NCBI GenBank assembly: GCA_964396055.1
Contig: CAYNDV010000090.1
Span: forward strand, 1 to 18,322
DNA length: 18,322 bases
Origin: CAYJPV01 sp964396055
GTDB taxonomy: Bacteria > Acidobacteriota > Vicinamibacteria > Vicinamibacterales > JAKQTR01
Direction of reading: 5' to 3'
Positions 11,697-18,322 of the stretch are shown here, in pieces. How positions within the stretch are numbered: position 1 is the first letter of the stretch; every line of letters begins with the position of its first letter. Under the pieces are notes generated by a model. It worked only from the letters and a program-made list of their open reading frames with translations, was not told the DNA's origin and made no database searches. The position numbers and the translations under genes are program-made.

Positions 11697-12101
11697 ATGG
11701 AGATGACGGTGACCTTCCCGGGCGGCCTGCGCGTGGACGCGCAATCCGGCCCGTACACTATCCAGACCGACCAGCCGGTCAAGGCCGGCGGCGACGGCTC
11801 GGCGCCAGCGCCCTTCACCCTGTTCCTGGCGTCCATCGGGACCTGCGCGGGCATCTACGTCCTCGGCTTCTGCAAGCAGCGCAACCTGCCCACCGAGGGC
11901 ATCCGCATCGTCCAGAAGGTGCAGGGTAGCCCGGAGCGGCCCGGCATGGCCGGCAAGGTGACGCTCGACATCGAAGTGCCGCCGGACTTCCCGGAGAAGT
12001 ACTACGAGGCCCTGGTGCGTGCTGCCGACCAGTGCGCAGTCAAGAAGCACCTGGAGCACCCGCCGGTGTTCGAAGTGAAGACGGTCAAGGCCGGCGTGTA
12101 G
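11697..12101 (+). CDS. OsmC-family protein
   Basis: The 134-aa protein belongs to the OsmC/Ohr fold, whose characterised members reduce organic hydroperoxides through two cysteines. Candidate redox cysteines are Cys50 in ASIGTCAG, at the start of the central helix, and Cys113 in ADQCAVKKHL. An additional Cys59 lies one helical turn-pair after Cys50. The segment FTLFLASIGTCAGIYVLGF and the final EHPPVFEV strand are typical. It could be a peroxidase or one of the less well understood YhfA-like members. The ATG at 11697 has GAGG at 11685-11688. The gene is divergent from the winged-helix regulator and convergent with the next gene across a strong hairpin. Confidence 0.88.
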   Translation: MEMTVTFPGGLRVDAQSGPYTIQTDQPVKAGGDGSAPAPFTLFLASIGTCAGIYVLGFCKQRNLPTEGIRIVQKVQGSPERPGMAGKVTLDIEVPPDFPEKYYEALVRAADQCAVKKHLEHPPVFEVKTVKAGV

Positions 12102-12156
12102 CCGCGGACGCGCCGGCTCCTGGACCGGCCGGGGCCGGCCCGCGGCCGGCACAGAC

Positions 12157-12200
12157 ACGAAGGGCCCGGCGGCCATGAGGCCGTCGGGCCCGTGCTTCGT
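12157..12200. terminator. Bidirectional hairpin between convergent genes
   Basis: A long GC-rich inverted repeat with interrupted arms (ACGAAGGGCCCG...GGCC, loop ATGA, GGCC...CGGGCCC...TTCGT) sits midway between the OsmC stop (12101) and the stop of the minus-strand exported protein (12217). A second GC palindrome lies at about 12125-12150. There is no clear U-run, so termination efficiency is uncertain. Confidence 0.6.
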
Positions 12201-12216
12201 CGAGGGGCGAGCCCCG

Positions 12217-12945
12217 CTACTTCCGCTGCATGTCCTGCATGCTCAGCGTGGTCTTCTTCGTGTAGCCCGCCGGAGGCCCGAAGATGCCGGCCGGGGCGGG
12301 CTTGCTGACGATCTCGACCACTTCCGTGGTGGTGCGGATCTTCGCCCCCATCATCTCGCCGGTGGTCTCCGTGGCGATCTGGAAGCCCTCGACCTTGGCG
12401 AACTCCTTCAGCGCGGCGGCGTCCATCATGCCCTGGCCCTGCATGATGGCCGGCAGCATCCTGGCATTGAACACGGCAGCATCGAACGGCACCTGCGTCG
12501 AGGCCCACATCCGCATGTTCATCTTCATGCCCATGATGCTCATCGCCCCGTCGTACGCCGTGCAGTCCCACTGGCCGATCTTCTTCTTCTCGGCCGTCGG
12601 CGTCACGGTGATGGTCATCTTCATCATGGCCGCCATGCCCGCCGCCTCGGGCGGCAGCAGCTTGGTCATGTCGAGCGGCAGCGGCGCCTCGAGGTACGAC
12701 TTGTCGGCGTGCCGGATCATGTAGAACACGTTCTTGTCGAGGTCTACGATGACCACCGCGTCCTTCGAGATGTTCGCCATCTTCGAGCCGCTGATCCACA
12801 TCTCGATGACATCGTCTTTGGCCGGCACGTTCTGGCCCATCACGGCCATCGCATCGGTGTGGGTCTTCGACTTCACGTAGACGTCCGCCGCCAGCGCCGG
12901 CGCGGCGCAGGCGAGGACCAGCGCCGCGAGCAGCAACTTCTTCAT
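12217..12945 (-). CDS. Exported protein, DUF4412-like, methionine-rich
   Basis: The 242-aa product starts MKKLLLAALVLACAAPALA, a clear signal peptide cleaved after ALA. The mature part is predicted beta-rich: repeated short strands such as DVIEMWISGSKMAN, VVIVDLDKNVFYMI and QWDCTAYDG resemble DUF4412 proteins, which are LolA-like and of unknown function. Methionine is unusually frequent, including AAMMKM and SIMGMKMNMRMW. It is likely periplasmic or surface-associated. AAGGAA 5 nt before the ATG at 12945 fixes the start; longer upstream readings carry no signal peptide at their N-terminus. It is divergent from another exported protein gene. Confidence 0.75.
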   Translation of the reverse strand: MKKLLLAALVLACAAPALAADVYVKSKTHTDAMAVMGQNVPAKDDVIEMWISGSKMANISKDAVVIVDLDKNVFYMIRHADKSYLEAPLPLDMTKLLPPEAAGMAAMMKMTITVTPTAEKKKIGQWDCTAYDGAMSIMGMKMNMRMWASTQVPFDAAVFNARMLPAIMQGQGMMDAAALKEFAKVEGFQIATETTGEMMGAKIRTTTEVVEIVSKPAPAGIFGPPAGYTKKTTLSMQDMQRK

Positions 12946-12984
12946 GTGGGTTCCTTTCGTGGAGCACTCCATGTGCCGCCCCGC

Positions 12985-12990
12985 AGTATA
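12985..12990 (-). promoter_or_regulatory. -10 box for the DUF4412-like gene
   Basis: TATACT reads on the minus strand from 12990 to 12985, predicting a start near 12978 and a leader of about 33 nt containing the ribosome binding site. No convincing -35 is seen. The hexamer matches the TANACT form found at other promoters in this window. Confidence 0.45.
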
Positions 12991-13134
12991 CAACCCGCGG
13001 CCAGAGACGGGCCGCCTGCGGGCCAGCACCGCCGCGCGCCTGGCCCCAGGTCTGCCACACTTCTTTCACACATCCGTCCCGACTCTGCCTCCGCTGCGGC
13101 GTCACAATGGAGGAGTGCCTGCTGGAGAGGGAAC

Positions 13135-13776
13135 ATGACACACGGACGATGGCTTCTCGTACTGCTCGGGTTCTGCGTCGCGGCCCTGCCCGTGGCCGCG
13201 CGCGCCGCGACGGCGGACCAGGCCCCGGCGGCGGCTGTTGCCGGCGTCTGGACCATCGACAAGGACAGCAGTGACGTCCCGGGGGCTGCCGACCGCGGTG
13301 ACCGGCCCCCGATGGGTGGCCCCGGCGGCGGGATGGGTGGCCCCGGCGGGGGCATGGGCGGACGAGGGGGCATGGGCGGCGGCATGCCGGGCGGGACCAG
13401 CGGCGGCGGCCGGCGTGACCCAGAGGAGATGCGCCGCGCCCGCGGCCTGCTGCTGGACCTGTCCAGGCCGCCCGAGCGGCTCACGATCGTCCACGACGGC
13501 GCGGCGGTCATCCTGACGAGTGACGACGGCCGGTCGGTGAAACTGGTCGTGGACGGGAAGGAACAGGAACGCCTGACCGGCGACGGCGTCATCAAGGGCA
13601 AGGCACGCTGGGACGGCGACACCCTCCGGGTGGAAGAGAAGATCCAGGACGGCCCGAAGGTGGTCCGCACCTACTTTGCGTCGTCCGACCGGCGCCGGCT
13701 AGTGGTGGCCACCCGCATCGAACCCGGCGGCGGGGGCGAGCTGGTCGTCCACCACCTCTATACGCGGAGAGACTGA
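13135..13776 (+). CDS. Exported Gly/Met-rich protein of unknown function
   Basis: The 213-aa product has a signal peptide (MTHGRWLLVLLGFCVAALPVAARA). It is followed by GVWTIDKDSSDVP, a motif often seen at the start of exported acidobacterial proteins, and a low-complexity stretch of MGGPGGG and GGMGG units (about 60-86). The C-terminal domain (about 95-213) alternates short strands (RLTIVHDGAAVILTSDDG, SVKLVVDG) and looks like a small beta-barrel. No family is recognised. The ATG at 13135 has GGAGAGG just upstream (13124-13130). Longer in-frame readings run through the divergent gene and are not real. An imperfect hairpin follows the stop. Confidence 0.75.
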   Translation: MTHGRWLLVLLGFCVAALPVAARAATADQAPAAAVAGVWTIDKDSSDVPGAADRGDRPPMGGPGGGMGGPGGGMGGRGGMGGGMPGGTSGGGRRDPEEMRRARGLLLDLSRPPERLTIVHDGAAVILTSDDGRSVKLVVDGKEQERLTGDGVIKGKARWDGDTLRVEEKIQDGPKVVRTYFASSDRRRLVVATRIEPGGGGELVVHHLYTRRD

Positions 13777-13801
13777 CCGCAGCGGGTCCGCGAGAATGGC
13801 G

Positions 13802-13822
13802 GCGGGTGGAGAACCACCCCGC
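13802..13822 (+). terminator. Weak hairpin after the Gly/Met-rich gene
   Basis: GCGGGTGG and CCACCCCGC pair around AGAA with one bulged C, 25 nt after the stop codon. No U-run follows. The rest of 13777-14052 shows no gene; it holds this hairpin, an ATACGTAT palindrome near 13841 and the receptor promoter. Confidence 0.35.
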
Positions 13823-13977
13823 TGCGCCGTCTCCGTTGTGATACGTATACACGAAGTTGGATACGCGCAGCTCCACGGGAATGGATCGCCGTGCGTGGCC
13901 GGAACCCGATCATCCGTCGGGTGCGGGAATCAGCCCAAAATTCACCGTGCAACCGGCGCTGGACCTGGCGTGGTTCC

Positions 13978-13986
13978 TGCTAGACT
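13978..13986 (+). promoter_or_regulatory. Extended -10 promoter of the TonB-dependent receptor
   Basis: TGC directly before TAGACT (13981-13986) makes an extended -10 element, giving a leader of about 60 nt. The overlapping sequence TGGC (13966-13969) and TGCT (13978-13981) also has the GG-N10-GC spacing of a sigma54 site, with mismatches at the AC and first T positions. Which form is used cannot be told. Confidence 0.45.
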
Positions 13987-14052
13987 CTCCGGGTTCACGA
14001 CAGTGTCGGAAGGCCCCCACGGAGGGTTCTCGTAATCCCGGGGAGGACGCCA

Positions 14053-17013
14053 ATGCGGAAGTGGTGTGTCGCAGTGGTGGTGGGGGGGCTGTGTGCCGTG
14101 CTGGCGGCACCGGCGTGGGGCCAGCAGACGGCCGGCAACATCTCGGGGCGCGTGACCGACGCGCAGGGGGCCGCGCTGCCAGGCGTGACGGTGACGGCCA
14201 CGCAGGCCCAGACGGGCCTCGTGCGGACCGTTGTCACGGACGGGGAGGGCATCTACCGGCTGAACGCGCTGCCGGTGGGCGCCTACGATCTCGCGCTCGA
14301 CCTGACGGGGTTCAGCAAGGTGGAGCGCAAGGGCGTCGTGGTGAACGTCTCGCAGACGGTGAGCCTCGACGTGCAGCTGGGCATCGCGGCGATGGCCGAG
14401 ACGGTGACGGTGACGGGCGAGACGCCGCTGCTCGAGACCACCTCGTCGGCGGTCGGCGGCGTCGTGGACGTGAACAAGATCGAGGCGATGCCGCTCAACG
14501 GCCGCCAGTTCGCGAACCTGGCGATGACGGTTGCCGGCGTGGCGCTGGGGTTCCACTCCGATCCGACGAAGAGCACGCAGTACTCGCCGCAGATTGCCGG
14601 TGGCAACGGCCGCAACGTCAACTACCAGATCGACGGGGGCGACAACAACGACGACACGGTGGGCGGGCTGCTGCAGCTCTTCCCGCTCGAGGCGATTCAG
14701 GAGTTCAACTTCATCACGCAGCGCTACAAGGCCGAGTACGGGCGCAGCAACGGTGGCGTGATGAACATTGTGACCAAGAGCGGCACGAACAACTTCCGGG
14801 GCAGCTTCTTCAGCGCGTTCCGCGACAAGGCGATGAACGCGCGCACCGAGACGCAGAAGCAGACCAACGTCCCGAAACAGTACTACCGCCGCTACCAGTT
14901 CGGCGGGTCGTTCGGCGGGCCCATCGCGCAGAACCGGGCGCACTTCTTCGCGGCGGCCGAGCGGACGCAGCAGGATACCAAGCAGTCGGTGACCACCCTG
15001 GGGCTGTTCCCGGACCAGGACGGCGTGTACGACACGCCCATGCGCGAGAACCTGTTCACCGCCAAGGCCACCGCCAACGTGACGCCCTCGCAGTTCCTGT
15101 CGGTCCGGTACGGCCGGAACACCAACTCGCAGGTCTACGGCGTCGGCACCCGCTCGGTGCCCGAGAACTGGGGCGACAGCGTCAACACGTTCAACTCGAT
15201 CAACCTGAACCACAACTGGGTGCTGGGCGGCTCGAAGCTGAACGAGGTGATCATCCAGTACGCCGACTTCACCAATAACATCCTGGCCCGCACGGGCAAG
15301 CCGCAGGAGACGTTCCCGAACGGCGTGTCCCGCGGGTACAACAGCAACACGCCGCAGACCACGATCCAGCACAAGTGGCAGTTCCGCGACGACTTCTCGT
15401 GGCACGTCACCGGCAAGGGCGGCCTGGGCCACGACTTCAAGACGGGCGTGAACTTCGTCTACGAGCCCAAGCTGTACGTGACCTTCGCGTCGGGCAGCTC
15501 GGACTACGCGTACACGCACCTGACCAACGACCCGAACGGGCCCGTCAGCGCCGTGAGCCGGAACAAGCCCGGGGCGTCCGCCAACCTGCCGATGAAGCAG
15601 TACGGGATGTACTTCCAGGACGACTGGCGCATCACCGACCGGCTCACCCTCAACGCGGGGGTGCGGTACGACCTGGTGCTGGGCTTCAACATCGACCAGT
15701 CGGGGATTCCCAACTTCAACATCCTGCAGAACGCCGCGAATGCCGGGCGGTTCACGGGCGTGCCCGGGTTCGAAGAGTTCGGGCCCGAGCCGAAGGAGGA
15801 CTACAACAACGTCCAGCCCCGGGTGGGCCTGGCGTGGGACGTGCGGGGCGATGGCAAGGACCTGATCCGCGCCGGCTGGGGCATGTACTTCGACTTCGGC
15901 TACACCAATGCCAACATCCTGTTCCCGGGGCTCAGCGCCCAGGGCGGGTCGGGCATCGTCTTCAGCGTGACCAACACCGCGGGCATCAGGAACCCCGACG
16001 GCACGTTCTTCCTGGTGGGCCAGCCCATCTCGAACATCTCCTCCCAGAACGAGGTGAATCCCAATGGCCCGTTCTACAGCGGGCAGCTGACCGGACCCCG
16101 CGTTCGCCAGCCGTACACCTACCAGACGTCGGTCGGGTGGTCGCACCAGCTCACGGCGTCCACCGTGTTCGACGTCGACTACGTCATGGTACGGGGCTAC
16201 GACCTCGGCGTGCGCTGGCCGCTGAACACCCGCGTCAACGGCGGCGCCCGCCGCTACGCGGACCTCGGCCTGAACCCTGCCGCGCCGACGTTCAACATCA
16301 GCGTCGGCGCCAGCAAGTTCGACGGCTTCAACGTCGGCATCCGGCGCCGCATGGACAAACACGTCCAGCTCAACGCCTGGTACTCCTGGTCCAACGCCAG
16401 GGGCCTGGGCGGCCTGGGCGTCGATGAACTGACGACCAACCTGGTCCAGGACGCCACCAAGCCGTACGACGACGTGCAGTGGGGCCCGTCCGCGCGCACC
16501 GACGCGCGCCACAAGACCACCATCAGCGCCGTCATCGAGATGCCCTGGGGCATCTATACGTCGGTCATGTTCCGCTACCGGTCGGCCCTGCCGCTGCACG
16601 TCTGGTACGGCTACGACAACAACGCCGACGGCGCGAGCAACGATGTCTTCACGACCGCGTACCGCTTCAAGAGCGTCGACGCGGCCGGCAACGCCTCCTT
16701 CGAGGACATCGGCGCCTGCGAGACGATCAACTGCGGCCGCGGCGCGGCGCAGTCCGCCTTCAACCTGCGCGTCTCGAAGACCTTCAAGCTGAGGGACAAC
16801 GTGGGCATCGAGTTCTACGGCGAGGTGTTCAACCTCTTCAACGCCATCAACCCGAACTTCGGGACGGGCGCCGCGTCGAGCACCCGCTTCTACACCGGCA
16901 CGGCGGCCAGCCACTCCCCGAACCCGGTGTTCCTCAAGCCGGTCTCCTACGCGGGTGACGCCGGCAACACCGAGCAGCGCGTGGGCCAGGTCGGTTTCCG
17001 CTTCACCTTCTAG
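14053..17013 (+). CDS. TonB-dependent receptor with carboxypeptidase-regulatory N-terminal domain
   Basis: This is a 986-aa outer-membrane transporter of the Oar/CarboxypepD_reg-TonB type. Order: signal peptide ending AWGQQ (about 1-24), a regulatory-like beta-sandwich (27-110, with ISGRVTDAQGAALPGVTV and GIYRLNALPVGAYDL), a TonB-box-like ETVTVTGE (about 117-124), the plug (to about 245, with MPLNGRQFANL, YQIDGGDNND and VMNIVTKSGTN) and a beta-barrel to the terminal FRFTF. The final phenylalanine fits BAM recognition. Members are thought to import oligosaccharides, peptides or similar large nutrients; the substrate here is unknown. GGGAGG at 14041-14046 lies 6 nt before the ATG. A strong terminator follows, so it is probably monocistronic. 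The following sulfatase-like gene may act on a related substrate. Confidence 0.95.
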   Translation: MRKWCVAVVVGGLCAVLAAPAWGQQTAGNISGRVTDAQGAALPGVTVTATQAQTGLVRTVVTDGEGIYRLNALPVGAYDLALDLTGFSKVERKGVVVNVSQTVSLDVQLGIAAMAETVTVTGETPLLETTSSAVGGVVDVNKIEAMPLNGRQFANLAMTVAGVALGFHSDPTKSTQYSPQIAGGNGRNVNYQIDGGDNNDDTVGGLLQLFPLEAIQEFNFITQRYKAEYGRSNGGVMNIVTKSGTNNFRGSFFSAFRDKAMNARTETQKQTNVPKQYYRRYQFGGSFGGPIAQNRAHFFAAAERTQQDTKQSVTTLGLFPDQDGVYDTPMRENLFTAKATANVTPSQFLSVRYGRNTNSQVYGVGTRSVPENWGDSVNTFNSINLNHNWVLGGSKLNEVIIQYADFTNNILARTGKPQETFPNGVSRGYNSNTPQTTIQHKWQFRDDFSWHVTGKGGLGHDFKTGVNFVYEPKLYVTFASGSSDYAYTHLTNDPNGPVSAVSRNKPGASANLPMKQYGMYFQDDWRITDRLTLNAGVRYDLVLGFNIDQSGIPNFNILQNAANAGRFTGVPGFEEFGPEPKEDYNNVQPRVGLAWDVRGDGKDLIRAGWGMYFDFGYTNANILFPGLSAQGGSGIVFSVTNTAGIRNPDGTFFLVGQPISNISSQNEVNPNGPFYSGQLTGPRVRQPYTYQTSVGWSHQLTASTVFDVDYVMVRGYDLGVRWPLNTRVNGGARRYADLGLNPAAPTFNISVGASKFDGFNVGIRRRMDKHVQLNAWYSWSNARGLGGLGVDELTTNLVQDATKPYDDVQWGPSARTDARHKTTISAVIEMPWGIYTSVMFRYRSALPLHVWYGYDNNADGASNDVFTTAYRFKSVDAAGNASFEDIGACETINCGRGAAQSAFNLRVSKTFKLRDNVGIEFYGEVFNLFNAINPNFGTGAASSTRFYTGTAASHSPNPVFLKPVSYAGDAGNTEQRVGQVGFRFTF

Positions 17014-17040
17014 CGGCTCGCCAGCCGCATGATAGGCTCA

Positions 17041-17064
17041 GGGGGCGCGCGCGTGCGCGCCCCC
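17041..17064 (+). terminator. Intrinsic terminator after the TonB-dependent receptor
   Basis: GGGGGCGCGC (17041-17050) and GCGCGCCCCC (17055-17064) form a perfect 10-bp stem with a GCGT loop, followed by GTCTTGTGT. A smaller stem, GCGGCT/AGCCGC, precedes it at 17013-17028. It ends 20 nt before the next start codon. Confidence 0.8.
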
Positions 17065-17084
17065 GTCTTGTGTCCGTCCGTCAC

Positions 17085-18322
17085 ATGACCCGCCGTTCGG
17101 TCGCCCTGCTCGTCGGTGCCGTGGCGCTGGCCGCCACGGCCGCGGTGTGGTTCCGGGTCCGACCCGCCGGGCCGGCGGATGTGCCCGCCGCCGGGCCCCG
17201 CCCGGACGTGATCCTGGTGACCATCGATACCCTGCGGGCCGATCGACTGAGGCCGGACCTCATGCCGGCCGTATCCGCCCTGGCGGCCCGCGGCCTGGCC
17301 TTCGTTGACGCCCGCACCGTGGCCCCGCTCACGCTGCCCTCGCACGCCTCGCTGATGACTGGCCTCGTGCCGCCCCGGACCGGCGTGCGCCTCAACGGCG
17401 TCCACCGCCTGCCCGCCGGAACGGTCACGCTGGCGACCGTGCTGCGCGGCGCAGGCTACCGGACCGCGGCGTTCATCGGCGCCTTCGTCCTCGATCGCCG
17501 CTTCGGGCTCGCCGCCGGTTTCGAGACCTACGACGACGAGATCGCACGGCCGGACCCGGCCGCGGGCCGTCTCGAGGCCGAACGCCGAGGGGACCAGGTC
17601 GCGGACCGCGCGATCGCCTGGCTGCGGACGCAGGACGTCCGCGCGCCCCTGTTCGTGTGGGTGCACCTGTTCGATCCCCACGCGCCGTACGAGCCTCCGG
17701 AGGAGTGGGTGCGCCGGGCTGGCGGGGTCGCCTACGACGGAGAGGTCGCGTTTGCCGACGCGCAAGTGGCGAGGTTGCTCGACGCGGTGCGGCAGCGCGG
17801 CGGCCTCGACCGCGCCATCATCGTCGTCGCCGGCGACCACGGCGAGAGCCTCGGGGAGCACGGGGAAGCCACTCACGGGCTGCTCCTCTACGACGGCGCC
17901 CTGCGTGTGCCGCTGGTGATGGCCGGTCCCGGCATCGAACCGATGCGTCGACTCGATGCCGTCAGCTTGGTCGACGTGGCGCCCACGGTGCTCGGCAGGG
18001 TGGGGGTCGCGGCGCCGGCGGGCCTCGACGGCCGGGATATGCATGCCGCGCGTCAGCCCGGGGACGCGGCGGACCTGTACGCCGAGACGATGTACCCGGA
18101 AGCGGCGGGCTGCAGCGCCCTCCGGATGGTCTACGACGGGCGCTGGAAGTACATCGGGGGACCATCGCGCGGCGAGTTGTACGACCTCGCCGCCGATCCC
18201 GGCGAGCGGGTGAATCTGGCCGACACCCGCGTGAGCCTCGCGGCGGCGATGGATGCCCGGGCCGCCGCGCAGGCGTCCACGGGCGGCGCCCCGGCATCCG
18301 CGGCGGTCGCGCCCGAGGCTGC
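17085..18322 (+). CDS. Sulfatase-like hydrolase, membrane-anchored or exported (cut by right edge)
   Basis: At least 412 codons run open to the right edge. The N-terminus has a single hydrophobic segment (about 5-22), a membrane anchor or signal. The alkaline-phosphatase-superfamily fold follows: metal-binding DVILVTIDTLRADRL (41-55, Asp48), the nucleophile loop PLTLPSHASLMTG (81-93), HLFDPHAPYEPP (about 193-204) and GDHGESLGEHGE (about 250-261). The nucleophile position is Thr83, not Cys or Ser, and the Arg of C/S-x-P-x-R is His87, so formylglycine maturation is not expected. Family relatives of this TLPSH type often carry C-terminal TPR repeats, which would lie beyond the edge. The ATG at 17085 has no clear ribosome binding site and sits 20 nt after a terminator. 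Confidence 0.85.
   Translation, partial: MTRRSVALLVGAVALAATAAVWFRVRPAGPADVPAAGPRPDVILVTIDTLRADRLRPDLMPAVSALAARGLAFVDARTVAPLTLPSHASLMTGLVPPRTGVRLNGVHRLPAGTVTLATVLRGAGYRTAAFIGAFVLDRRFGLAAGFETYDDEIARPDPAAGRLEAERRGDQVADRAIAWLRTQDVRAPLFVWVHLFDPHAPYEPPEEWVRRAGGVAYDGEVAFADAQVARLLDAVRQRGGLDRAIIVVAGDHGESLGEHGEATHGLLLYDGALRVPLVMAGPGIEPMRRLDAVSLVDVAPTVLGRVGVAAPAGLDGRDMHAARQPGDAADLYAETMYPEAAGCSALRMVYDGRWKYIGGPSRGELYDLAADPGERVNLADTRVSLAAAMDARAAAQASTGGAPASAAVAPEA

Noticed and set aside
13942..16914. Minus-strand open frame of 990 codons
   Set aside because: It is antisense to the TonB-dependent receptor and has no recognisable motif; long antisense frames are expected at this GC content.

Overview
The window is very GC-rich and comes from a bacterium with an outer membrane. 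It carries a TonB-dependent receptor with a carboxypeptidase-regulatory N-terminus, several exported proteins, a sulfatase-like hydrolase of the TLPSH type, and intergenic DNA full of short tandem units. Together these suggest an acidobacterium, probably of the Vicinamibacteria. That placement is an inference from gene style; no 16S or other marker is present.

Layout. Positions 1-2547 (minus) hold the 5' end of an exported protein gene and the classical accD-folC pair. Positions 2623-9415 (plus) hold a deoxynucleoside kinase, a menC-type enolase-superfamily enzyme, an exported HEAT-repeat/cyclophilin fusion, an AlkC-like 3-methyladenine glycosylase and an exported Ycf48-like Asp-box propeller. 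Positions 9497-11412 (minus) hold a winged-helix regulator, a bacteriohemerythrin and a GNAT acetyltransferase, probably one transcript. A 284-bp divergent region with an AT-rich island separates these from an OsmC-family protein (11697-12101, plus). Next come two divergent exported proteins of unknown function (12217-12945 minus; 13135-13776 plus), a large TonB-dependent receptor (14053-17013) with a strong terminator, and a sulfatase-like gene cut by the right edge (17085-18322).

The most unusual content is intergenic. Tandem arrays of 7-bp units (GGGGCGT, GTTCCAA, GGTTCAC, AAGACAG types) keep a fixed 7-bp register even where the unit changes. Separate arrays of 8-bp units (AACGGCCT types) are organised in part as a 40-bp higher-order repeat. 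There is also a REP-like palindrome and a pair of 27-29 bp palindromes. These elements sit at or inside the stop codons of folC, the kinase gene, menC, the Ycf48-like gene and the GNAT gene. The G-rich heptamer arrays end 3-4 bp from the -10 boxes of accD, the kinase gene and menC. In all three genes the -10 box is only 6-8 nt from the start codon, the geometry of leaderless transcripts.

Functionally the window mixes housekeeping (fatty acid, folate, deoxynucleotide and menaquinone precursors), envelope and secreted proteins, DNA alkylation repair and a possible oxygen/peroxide-response locus (regulator, hemerythrin, OsmC). No rRNA, tRNA, CRISPR array, transposase or phage gene was seen.
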